NCBI GenBank assembly: GCA_019423265.1
Contig: JAHZBS010000001.1
Coordinates: 19,752 to 52,405 of the forward strand
Direction: 5' to 3'
Length of the DNA: 32,654 nucleotides
From: Clostridiales bacterium
Lineage (GTDB): Bacteria > Bacillota_A > Clostridia > Lachnospirales > Bianqueaceae
In this document: positions 1 through 7,800 of the stretch, piece by piece
How the letters are laid out: each line of letters begins with the position of its first letter
Position numbering within the stretch: the first letter of the stretch is position 1
Translations under genes and position numbers: made by a program
The notes under the pieces: model-generated
The model's input: only the letters and a program-made list of their open reading frames with translations
The model's database searches: none
Told to the model about the DNA's origin: nothing

Positions 1-1
1 T

Positions 2-430
2 AGCGGGATGCTGGTCCTCACCGAGTCCATGGAGAGTGAAATCCCCAAAGGGTCGCTGGTGATTGCCAAGCAGGTGGACCCGGGGACACTCCAAATCGGG
101 GACGACATCACCTATATGGCCAACCAGACCACCTCGGTGACCCACCGGATCGTGGGCATCCTAGAGAACTACCAGGGGAGTGGGCAGCGGGCCTTTGAAA
201 CCCAGGGGCTTATGAACGCCCAGCCGGACAAACAGCCGGTGCCCGCTGTCAACGTGGTGGGCAAGGTGATATTCCACAGCCAAGCGCTGGGGATCATCGC
301 CCGTTTCATCGGAGACCACTGGCCCCTTCTCCTGTTTGGCCTGGTGGTGGGAAGCCTGCTGCTCTGCGTGCTGAGGCGGATCCTCAAAGGGCCGCGGGAG
401 AAAGCGGCGGAGCAGGGGACAACAGACTGA
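2..430 (+). CDS. SipW-type signal peptidase I, 3' part (5' end outside window)
   Basis: Membrane serine protease of the SipW (ER/archaeal-like) signal peptidase branch, which removes the leaders of matrix proteins. The reading frame is open to the left edge, so the true start and first membrane segment lie outside the window. The visible part begins with the catalytic-serine motif TESMESEIPKGSLVI. It also has VTHRIVGI, where a histidine stands in place of the lysine general base of classical type I enzymes, as known for the SipW branch. A C-terminal membrane segment (about HWPLLLFGLVVGSLLLCVL) is followed by a basic tail. The gene ends 50 bases before two proteins with SipW-type leaders, which fits an enzyme next to its substrates. 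Family assignment is strong. Assigning it to these substrates is inference from position. Confidence 0.85.
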   Translation, partial: SGMLVLTESMESEIPKGSLVIAKQVDPGTLQIGDDITYMANQTTSVTHRIVGILENYQGSGQRAFETQGLMNAQPDKQPVPAVNVVGKVIFHSQALGIIARFIGDHWPLLLFGLVVGSLLLCVLRRILKGPREKAAEQGTTD

Positions 431-480
431 ACCGGCGCACAGCGTATACATAGACACATGAGACGGAAAGGAAGAGAACA

Positions 481-1782
481 ATGGCAGCAAGAACTCCCCA
501 AACGCGCAAAGTTGCCTCGGCTGTTGCGGCGGTCGCGGCAGCGGCGGTCATTCTGCTCACGGGTACCTTTGCCTGGCAATCCGTCAGTCAGATGGCGCTC
601 AACGAGACCACGGGCAAAATCGTCAATCCCGGCGGCCGCCTGCACGACGACTTCGACGGCCGCAACAAAGATGTGTATGTGGAAAATTTCAGCCGCTACG
701 ACGACGGCGGCGTTCCCATCTTTGCCCGTGTGCGCTTAGACGAGTACATGGAAATCGGCAAAGGGGCGGGCATCAAAGCCGGAGGCACAGGGACGAATGA
801 GGCGACCCCGGTGGTGGCCGGCACGGACATCAATGACGTATCCACCTGGCCCCCCCACATCCCCGGCGCCAGCATTTCAGAGGGGGCGGAAGGTGACTTC
901 CACAACTATTGGACCTGGACAGTGGGCGGCCAAACCGTCTTTATGCCCACCTTTAACCGCAACAAGGACAGCCTGAAAGCCGATGTCAACGGCACCTTCG
1001 CAGGCCCGGACGGGGACCCCGCCACCAGAGAGGACCGGTATGAGGACTATGTGACCTACACGGCAGGGCAGCAAGTCACCGCGGACGCCACCTACGACGC
1101 GGATGCTAACGACATTGACGAGGGCGATACCGGCGTGGTGGATGTAAACTACACGGTCAAAGAAGAGACCCACACCGCCAAGGCCACGCAGACCGCGACC
1201 GTACTCACCATGGCAGAGTGGAAAGCACAGGGTTCCCCAGTGGGCCCGTACTGGGTGTACGACACTGACGGGTGGGCGTACTGGGCGCAGCCCATCCTCC
1301 CCGGCGAGGCCACGGGCCTGCTGCTGGACGGCATCGAGCTGAAAGAGGTGATCCAGGACGACTGGTACTACGGGATTAACGTGGTGGGCCAGTTCTCCGA
1401 CGGCGGCGACTGGGGCCAGGCGGATGGCAACGGGTTCTACACCGATGCGGCCAGTCCCCCCAGCGCCGACGCATTGGCGCTTCTCAATAAGGCGCAGGCG
1501 GAAAATATAGTGGTAACGGTGTCCGCGGCGGACAATGCAACCGCAGTTGCCCCCGGCGCAACGCTCCAGTTCCGCGCGGCGGTGACGCTGGCAGGGGAAG
1601 AGCTCCCCAACCAGAAGGTGAGTTGGAGGGTTTCCGGCAACACCTCGGCGGACACGGCCCTAGACGAGGATGGGCGGCTGAGCGTTGGCGAGGATGAAGT
1701 GGCGGAGAAGCTGACCGTAGAGGCGGTCTCGAAAGAAAATCCCCGGATTTCCGGGGGGATGGAACTAACGGTCACCCCGTAA
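481..1782 (+). CDS. SipW-dependent surface/matrix protein with one Ig-like domain
   Basis: Exported protein of the SipW-dependent family found near TasA/BsaA-type matrix systems. An AAAGGAAG ribosome site lies 7 bases before the ATG. The leader has a hydrophobic stretch ending in LTGTFAWQSVSQMALNE, the typical SipW-substrate signature. The body (about residues 40-330) carries NPGGRLHDDFDG and NKDVYVENF and an acidic stretch around DADANDIDEGD. Residues about 340-433 form one Ig-like (Big-type) repeat with the pattern TLQFRAAV, SWRVSGNTSADT, LTVEAVSKEN. No sortase motif or membrane anchor is seen, so it is probably secreted or assembled into fibres. It is paralogous over about 330 residues to the next gene, so the pair looks like a tandem duplication. 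Its exact structural role is unknown. Confidence 0.8.
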   Translation: MAARTPQTRKVASAVAAVAAAAVILLTGTFAWQSVSQMALNETTGKIVNPGGRLHDDFDGRNKDVYVENFSRYDDGGVPIFARVRLDEYMEIGKGAGIKAGGTGTNEATPVVAGTDINDVSTWPPHIPGASISEGAEGDFHNYWTWTVGGQTVFMPTFNRNKDSLKADVNGTFAGPDGDPATREDRYEDYVTYTAGQQVTADATYDADANDIDEGDTGVVDVNYTVKEETHTAKATQTATVLTMAEWKAQGSPVGPYWVYDTDGWAYWAQPILPGEATGLLLDGIELKEVIQDDWYYGINVVGQFSDGGDWGQADGNGFYTDAASPPSADALALLNKAQAENIVVTVSAADNATAVAPGATLQFRAAVTLAGEELPNQKVSWRVSGNTSADTALDEDGRLSVGEDEVAEKLTVEAVSKENPRISGGMELTVTP

Positions 1783-1810
1783 CCTGGGAGGGGCGTAATA
1801 GAAAGGAGTC

Positions 1811-4609
1811 ATGACTTTGAGCAAGCAAAAAAACCGCAAAGTAGCCTCCGCCACAATGGCCATCGCCACGGCGGCGGCCATTGTGCTCACGGGCACCTTC
1901 GCGTGGCAGAGTATCAGCCAGCAGGCGCTGAATGAAGTGGCGGAAGAATATGTCAATCCGGGAGGCCGGCTGCACGACGATTTCAACGGCGTGAATAAAG
2001 ATGTGTATGTGGAAAACTTTATGAGCGCGGACGAAGCGGGGGGCGTGCCCATCTTCGCCCGTATCCGGCTGGATGAATATCTGGAAACGGGCATGGGAGC
2101 GGGGATCAAGGACGGCATGGAGGGGGAGAACCAGGCAACGCCGCTGATAGCGGGGGCGGACATCAACGATGTGGCCACCTGGACGACCCACCTGCCGGAG
2201 GAAGGAGACCCGGCGGGGACGACTTCAGCCTTCCGGGAGTATTACACATGGGAGATGGGGGGCAAGACGGTGTACATGCCCACCTTCCTGAAAAACCGGG
2301 ACAGCCTGAAAGCGGACATCAACGGAACCCTTGCCGGACCGGACGGGGACCCGGCCACCGATGGGGATCGGTTCGGGGACTACACGGAATATCAGGTTGG
2401 AGACACCAAAACAGCCGACGCGGAATACGACGCGGACGACAATGACATTGACGAGGGCGACGCAGGCGTAGAGAATGTAAACTACACCCTCAAAAATGAA
2501 ACCCACACGGCAGCGGAAACAGGGGAGGCCCAAGTGGTGACCATGGCGCAGTGGAAGGAGATGGGAGCGCCCGTGGGCCCGTACTGGGTATACGACACCG
2601 ACGGGTGGGCGTACTGGGCACAGGCGATTCAGCCGGGGGAAGCGACAGGCCTGTTGTTAAGCGGTATCACGCTGGATAAGAAGATGGAGAGCGACTGGTA
2701 CTACGGGATCAACGTGGTGGGACAATTCACCGACGGGCGGGACGGCGACTGGGGCAAAGCGGCCGGCAACGGGTTCTACACCCCGGACGGAGGCGGAGAG
2801 CCCAGCACCGACGCGCTGCAACTCCTCCACCAGGCGGCGGGCCAGCTTCTAAAGGTTACGGTATCCTCGGAGAACGACGCCATCACGGTTAAGACGGCCT
2901 CCGCCCTGCAATTCAGTGCGGCCGTTACGATTGCGGATACCACCATCACCAATCAGGACGTGACATGGGCACTGGAGAGCAATACATCCGCTGGGACGAG
3001 CATCAATGAAAGCGGCCTTATCACGGTAGCGGCCGACGAGGCGGTGGGCACAGTGCTGACGGTGAAGGCGACGTCCAAAGAGAACGGCACCGCCATCGGG
3101 GAAATGCAGGTGACGGTGGTTGCTGCTGCGGACGGAGTAACCATTTCCTCGACAGACGGCGCAACCAGCGTGAAGCGCGGACGGACGCTACAATTTTCGG
3201 CGCAGGTGAGCAAGGACGGCTCAGCGGATGGTGTCAATCAGACCGTAACATGGTCGCTGACGGGGAATACCGCCTCGGACACTTTGATAAGCGATACCGG
3301 CCTGTTAACCGTGGGGTTGAATGAAGCCGTGGGAAATGTGCTGACGGTGAAGGCGACTTCCATGGTGAACAGCGCAGCGGTAGGCGACGCGACAGTGACG
3401 ATTTTAGTGCTGGGCGACGGGGTGACGGTGTCGGCGGCCGGCAACGCGGGGGCGGTGAAAACAGCCAGAACATTACAATTCTCGGCCACCGTGCTGGATG
3501 AAGGTTCCTCGGACGGTGTACCCCAGGGCGTGACATGGGAGGTAACAGGAAATACCTCGGCCAGCACCGCCATTGACACCAACGGCCTGCTGACCGTGGG
3601 CGCGGATGAAACGGTGGGCGGCACGCTGACGGTGAAGGCCACCTCCGTTATCAACAGTGCCGCGGTGGGTACCAAGACGGTGACGGTGGAACCGCTGGCG
3701 GATACGGTGACCGTTTCCTCGGCTGGGAATGCAACCGGCATCAGGAGAGGCGCGACCCTTCAGTTCACCGCGCAGGTGACGGGCGAAGGATCTACCACAG
3801 GAGTATCCCAGGGTGTCACATGGTCGGTATCCGGCAATACCTCCGCCGGCACCGCCATCAATTCCAATGGCTTGCTGACGGTTGGCTCCGATGAAACAGT
3901 CGGCAGCGCGTTGACCGTGAAAGCTATCTCGACCGCGAACTCTGCTGTTTCTGGCACAAACACGGTGACGGTGGACTTGAGTGAGATTGCCAACATTACC
4001 CCCGGCAGTACGGATACCGTCACCATCGACGGCATCGAGTGGTATGTACTGGCGAAAGAGAACAATCAGGCGTTGATTCTTTCCAAAAATATCTTGGAAA
4101 TCAAGCAATTTAGTAGTAATGGTAATTGGAAATGGGATGTTTGTCCTATGCGGACTTACCTCAATGGAGACTGGCTAACTGACAAGAGTGTTCTGAGCCA
4201 GTATGCAGTGGCAACTGATATCAAAACCAGAGGAGGCTATAGAGAAACCAGTTCATTTATTACCACAAACGATAAAGTGTTCCTTTTGAGTGTCGCGGAC
4301 GTATTTGGAGTCAGATATGTCAGCCCTAGTTATATTAGTAGTATTACACAGATTGAACCTACAGCGGAAGATTACACCTATAACGGAGCAATGCTCCCCG
4401 CACCGGGAGGCAGTTGGATCGCATACGATGAAAGCGGCGACGCTCAAAATTGGTATCTGCGCACACCGTATGGGGAAGACGCCAGCGATGTTATACATAT
4501 GGATGGCGTCGGATCTGGTGGTACCCACACTCCTTTAGGCCTACTCTTTTTATGGAGTGATCCTGTCTACTATGGCGTCCGACCCGCCTTGTGGGTGACA
4601 TATCAGTAA
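1811..4609 (+). CDS. SipW-dependent surface protein with four Ig-like repeats and a DUF6273-like C-terminus
   Basis: Larger paralogue of the preceding gene. The leader (IVLTGTFAWQSISQQALNE) and the first 330 or so residues match it closely (NPGGRLHDDFNG, NKDVYVENF, YWVYDTDGWAYWAQ). Four Ig-like repeats follow at 2849-3982, starting at 2849, 3131, 3416 and 3701. The C-terminal 200 residues resemble DUF6273, with IEWYVLAKENNQALILSKN near the start, MRTYLNGDW in the middle and GVRPALWVTY at the end. DUF6273 is a lectin-like fold of unknown ligand often found on surface proteins of gut Firmicutes. The AAGGAG site at 1803-1808 lies only 2 bases before the ATG but 8 bases before an in-frame TTG at 1817, so TTG 1817 may be the real start, which loses two residues. 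It probably extends from the cell or fibre surface as an adhesin. That is inference. Confidence 0.8.
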   Translation: MTLSKQKNRKVASATMAIATAAAIVLTGTFAWQSISQQALNEVAEEYVNPGGRLHDDFNGVNKDVYVENFMSADEAGGVPIFARIRLDEYLETGMGAGIKDGMEGENQATPLIAGADINDVATWTTHLPEEGDPAGTTSAFREYYTWEMGGKTVYMPTFLKNRDSLKADINGTLAGPDGDPATDGDRFGDYTEYQVGDTKTADAEYDADDNDIDEGDAGVENVNYTLKNETHTAAETGEAQVVTMAQWKEMGAPVGPYWVYDTDGWAYWAQAIQPGEATGLLLSGITLDKKMESDWYYGINVVGQFTDGRDGDWGKAAGNGFYTPDGGGEPSTDALQLLHQAAGQLLKVTVSSENDAITVKTASALQFSAAVTIADTTITNQDVTWALESNTSAGTSINESGLITVAADEAVGTVLTVKATSKENGTAIGEMQVTVVAAADGVTISSTDGATSVKRGRTLQFSAQVSKDGSADGVNQTVTWSLTGNTASDTLISDTGLLTVGLNEAVGNVLTVKATSMVNSAAVGDATVTILVLGDGVTVSAAGNAGAVKTARTLQFSATVLDEGSSDGVPQGVTWEVTGNTSASTAIDTNGLLTVGADETVGGTLTVKATSVINSAAVGTKTVTVEPLADTVTVSSAGNATGIRRGATLQFTAQVTGEGSTTGVSQGVTWSVSGNTSAGTAINSNGLLTVGSDETVGSALTVKAISTANSAVSGTNTVTVDLSEIANITPGSTDTVTIDGIEWYVLAKENNQALILSKNILEIKQFSSNGNWKWDVCPMRTYLNGDWLTDKSVLSQYAVATDIKTRGGYRETSSFITTNDKVFLLSVADVFGVRYVSPSYISSITQIEPTAEDYTYNGAMLPAPGGSWIAYDESGDAQNWYLRTPYGEDASDVIHMDGVGSGGTHTPLGLLFLWSDPVYYGVRPALWVTYQ
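2849..3982 (+). repeat. Four tandem Ig-like domain repeats of about 285 bases
   Basis: Repeat starts are at 2849, 3131, 3416 and 3701, giving periods of 282, 285 and 285 bases (94-95 residues). Each repeat has the order VT(V/I)SS, LQF(S/T)A, TW-x-(L/V)-x-GNT, (G/S)LLTVG-x-(D/N)E and LTVKA(T/I)S. Repeats 2 to 4 resemble one another more than they resemble repeat 1, which suggests recent expansion. The repeat at the end of the upstream paralogue (about 1501-1779) is of the same type. Confidence 0.85.
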
Positions 4610-4652
4610 ATCTCTTTAAACCAAAGGGGAGCGTTCCCCCGCAGGCAGCAGC

Positions 4653-4679
4653 CCCACCCGCCGTGCAGAGGCGGGTGGG
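4653..4679 (+). other. Strong GC-rich hairpin between surface genes
   Basis: Perfect 10-base arms CCCACCCGCC (4653-4662) and GGCGGGTGGG (4670-4679) with a 7-base loop. An outer, imperfect pairing joins about 4642-4649 with 4685-4695. No T-run follows, so it is not a standard intrinsic terminator. It may lower read-through into the next gene or stabilise the upstream transcript. Confidence 0.5.
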
Positions 4680-4779
4680 CGGGCGCTGCCGCCTGTCAGG
4701 AGCTTTCCCGGACGAAAGCCTCTAACAGACGGCAGACAACACGAGCAAAAATCCATCCATGAGAGAAAGGGGCTTTGCC

Positions 4780-7647
4780 ATGCGTTTCTTACACCGGACA
4801 GCCGGTATTCTTCTGACGGCAGTATTCGTCCTTTCCACCCTTATCACCGGCACGCTGGGCTGGCAAAGCCTCAGCCAGCAGGCAAAAAATGAGGCGCAGA
4901 GCGAGATTAGCGCCTACACCGACGTAGAGCTTCTCAAGCTGGAAAAGCTGCCGGACGGCACGGAAACAGAAAATCCCGTCCCCGGTGCGGCGTTCTACCT
5001 GTTCACGGCGGACGACCAGCAGCTCGGCGGGCGGTATGTCACCGACAGCGAAGGCAAAATTTCTGCCCGTTTGGAGCCGGGCTCCTACTATTTTGAAGAG
5101 CTTTCTCCGGCCTCCGGCTTCTCGTTTGACACCGACGGCGCTGGCCAGCGGATCACCCGCTACCCCTTTACGGTCACCGACCACGAAACCGCGCCTGTCT
5201 CCGTCTCCGCCTTCAACATCCCACGGCAAGGTACCCTATCGCTGCATAAGCTCCTCCTGAACGCTGACGCCTCCCCCTTAACCGAGGCACAATTGCTTCA
5301 GGAGTTCTCCTTTACCGTCACCTTTTCAGACGGCGGGACCTATCTCTACCGCATCGACGGCGGCGAGCCCCAGCATCTCACCAGCGGCGGCACCCTCACC
5401 CTGCTCCACGGCCAGACCGCCCTGTTTGCGGCACTCCCCGTGGGCGTCATCTACAACATCACAGAACAGTCCGCTCCCGGCTATGCCACATCCGGCACCG
5501 GCCACCGGGGTACGATCACCGAAGTCGGCTGTGAGGCGGTATTTACCAACACCTCTATGCCCCAGCAGATCGAAACGGGCCGCCTTTCTATCTCGAAAGA
5601 GGTGACGGACCTTAGTGGCGGACAGAGCGATGCCCTGGAGAAGGCGTTTTCTTTTACCATCTTTTTCTCAGACGGCGGGGCGTATTGGTACACCATCGAC
5701 GGCGGCGAGCCGCAGCTGCTGGCCAGCGGCAGCGCCCTGTCCTTGCAGCACGGCCAGACCGCTATGTTTGAAAATCTCCCGGTCGGTGTCCAGTACACCG
5801 TCACCGAAGCCGACTACACCGCCGACGGCTATACCGCCTTGGTCCGGGATTACGCCGGACAGATCACCGGCAGCGACTCCCTTTCCCTTCCCTTCGTCAA
5901 TGTGTACGAGCCAGCCGCCGAGTCCGGCACCCTGTCAGTGGTCAAGGACGTCACCGGCGAAATGGCCGACCCCGACAAAGTTTTTGCCTTTGAAGTCACC
6001 TTTACCGGCGCAGGCGCGCCGGCCTCCCCCCAGCGCTTCACCCTGAAAGCCGGGGAACAAAAGGTGTTTGACAATATCCCCCATGGCGTGACCTACACTG
6101 TGCGGGAAACCGACTCCGACGGGGCTCTCCCCGGTGTGGAGGTTGTCTCCGGCTTCATTGCCGGCGGCCACAATGCCTCCGTCCGCTTCCAGAACCAAGC
6201 GCCCGACGAGCCGGAGCCGCCCGCCTCCATCCGTGTTACGAAACGGCTGGCGGGCGAATACCCGGAAGCGGACAAAGACAAAGCGTTCTGCCTCACCCTG
6301 TTGGTGGACGGCAAGGAAACCCCGTTCACCTTGAAACCTGGCGAAACCATGGAATTTGAAGTCCCGGCAGGCGCCTGTTATGAAGTCCGGGAGGACGATT
6401 CCGAAGGCTACAGCCAATCCATCGCAGACGGCACCGGTACTGCCCTTTCCGGCCAGACGGTGAACGTCGCCGTCACCAATACCTTTGAGAACGACCGGGT
6501 CCTGGCGGAGATCGAGGGCGAAAAGACTTGGGACCTGGGCGGGTACGGAGAGACCGTGCTGCCCCCATCCATCACCGTCCGGCTGGTGGGCAACGACCGG
6601 CTGGTGGAGGAACGCCTTGTCACCCCGGACAGCAACGGCCAGTGGCATTACCGCTTCACCGCGCCCAAGTATGACGCGGACGGTGCAGAGATCGTCTACA
6701 CCCTTGAGGAAGCACCGCTGGATACCTTTATCCCCGCCTACCACGGGTACAACATCAAGAATACCTACCGGCCCCCCCTTTCCCTTGACCCGCCGCTGAT
6801 CCAGAAAGTGGTGATGGGCGAGAATCCGCCGGAAACCCAGTTTTCCTTCCTGCTTAAAGGGGAGGACGGCGCCCCCATGCCCGAGGGGAGCGATGGCAGC
6901 GTCAAAATCGTCACCCTCAAGGGAGAGGGGAACGCCGAGCTGGGCCGGTTCACATATGAGAAAGCCGGCGTCTACACCTATACCATTTCCGAGTTGGACG
7001 GCGGCGAGGAAGGATGGATATATGACGCTTCCCTTTATACCCTGACGGTTACGGTCACGGAGCAGGATGGGAAGTTGACGGCCTCCCGCCGCCTTGTGAA
7101 AAACGGACAAGCGGTGGACGGGCTTGTCTTTAGCAACCGCTATGAGCCGGATATAGAGGAGGATACGGTGATTGTCAAGGGGACAAAGACGTGGGAGCAT
7201 GGGGAGAACCCGGAGGAGAGGCGGCCAGCGTCCATCACTGTGGAGGTCTACGGAGATGGTGAGCTGGCGGCGCAGAGGCAGGTGACGGCGGAAGACGGCT
7301 GGGCGTATGCCTTTGAGCTGCCGAGGTATGGGGCGGATGGCCATGAGATCGCCTACACCGTCGATGAGGCGGCGGTGCCAGGCTATGACAAGACCGTCAC
7401 CGGGTATGACCTTGTCAACACCTATCGCGCGGAGGCCCCGATTGAGCCGGACGAGCCAAGTGGACCGGAGTCCTCCGGCGATCCGGATACTTCTGGCAAT
7501 TCCAGCGAGCCGGCCGGGCCCAAGACAGGGGATGAATCCCATATGGCATGGTACCTCCTGCTGCTTCTGAGCTTTTCAGCCCTTCTCATCACCGCCCTGG
7601 GTATTAAAAGAAAAGTATACCGGATCAAGCGCCGTAACCATCGCTGA
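4780..7647 (+). CDS. Multidomain Cna-B/FctA isopeptide surface protein with SipW-like leader and PKTGD sorting signal
   Basis: Large pilin-like or adhesin-like wall protein. AAAGGGG at 4766-4772 lies 7 bases before ATG 4780, so this start is preferred to the ATG at 4759, which has no ribosome site. The leader contains TLITGTLGWQSLSQQAKNE, close to the SipW-substrate signature. Approximate domain order by residue: SpaA/prealbumin-like 45-130; two similar domains 150-380 sharing IDGGEPQ and HGQTA; two further beta domains 382-570; Cna-B 575-660 (EGEKTWDLGGYG to IKNTY); FctA-type isopeptide pilin domain 664-790 (YEKAGVYTYTISE, TLTVTVTEQDGK); Cna-B 795-883 (KGTKTWEHGENP to LVNTYR); Pro/Ser-rich linker. 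GPKTGD (7516-7533), a membrane segment and a basic tail form a sortase-type end. No sortase gene is in the window. Ligand and polymerisation are unknown. Confidence 0.85.
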   Translation: MRFLHRTAGILLTAVFVLSTLITGTLGWQSLSQQAKNEAQSEISAYTDVELLKLEKLPDGTETENPVPGAAFYLFTADDQQLGGRYVTDSEGKISARLEPGSYYFEELSPASGFSFDTDGAGQRITRYPFTVTDHETAPVSVSAFNIPRQGTLSLHKLLLNADASPLTEAQLLQEFSFTVTFSDGGTYLYRIDGGEPQHLTSGGTLTLLHGQTALFAALPVGVIYNITEQSAPGYATSGTGHRGTITEVGCEAVFTNTSMPQQIETGRLSISKEVTDLSGGQSDALEKAFSFTIFFSDGGAYWYTIDGGEPQLLASGSALSLQHGQTAMFENLPVGVQYTVTEADYTADGYTALVRDYAGQITGSDSLSLPFVNVYEPAAESGTLSVVKDVTGEMADPDKVFAFEVTFTGAGAPASPQRFTLKAGEQKVFDNIPHGVTYTVRETDSDGALPGVEVVSGFIAGGHNASVRFQNQAPDEPEPPASIRVTKRLAGEYPEADKDKAFCLTLLVDGKETPFTLKPGETMEFEVPAGACYEVREDDSEGYSQSIADGTGTALSGQTVNVAVTNTFENDRVLAEIEGEKTWDLGGYGETVLPPSITVRLVGNDRLVEERLVTPDSNGQWHYRFTAPKYDADGAEIVYTLEEAPLDTFIPAYHGYNIKNTYRPPLSLDPPLIQKVVMGENPPETQFSFLLKGEDGAPMPEGSDGSVKIVTLKGEGNAELGRFTYEKAGVYTYTISELDGGEEGWIYDASLYTLTVTVTEQDGKLTASRRLVKNGQAVDGLVFSNRYEPDIEEDTVIVKGTKTWEHGENPEERRPASITVEVYGDGELAAQRQVTAEDGWAYAFELPRYGADGHEIAYTVDEAAVPGYDKTVTGYDLVNTYRAEAPIEPDEPSGPESSGDPDTSGNSSEPAGPKTGDESHMAWYLLLLLSFSALLITALGIKRKVYRIKRRNHR

Positions 7648-7694
7648 CGGGGTAAATTTTTCTTCAAGCTCTTTAACATGTCACAAATGAAATG

Positions 7695-7723
7695 TTGAAT
7701 CGGGGATCAATCTGTGATATACT
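7695..7723 (+). promoter_or_regulatory. Sigma-A-type promoter of the GH31 gene
   Basis: TTGAAT (7695-7700), a 17-base spacer and TATACT (7718-7723), with TG one base upstream giving an extended -10. The leader downstream has a 7-base inverted pair, TGTCCAC (7738-7744) and GTGGACA (7761-7767), which could be an operator or a leader hairpin. Confidence 0.6.
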
Positions 7724-7800
7724 GAACCAAAGTAAGTTGTCCACTTTAAGAAAGAGAACTGTGGACACAGGGTAGATTACCAACTAGGAGGGCACGAAGA

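Noticed and set aside
3238..4108. Overlapping - strand frames opposite the Ig-like repeats
   Set aside because: They mirror the repeat periodicity of the + strand gene and have no independent signals.
5935..7542. Long - strand open frame (535 residues) opposite the isopeptide surface protein
   Set aside because: It lies fully inside a gene with clear domains on the + strand, has no ribosome site and has no recognisable motif. GC-rich sequence makes such shadows common.
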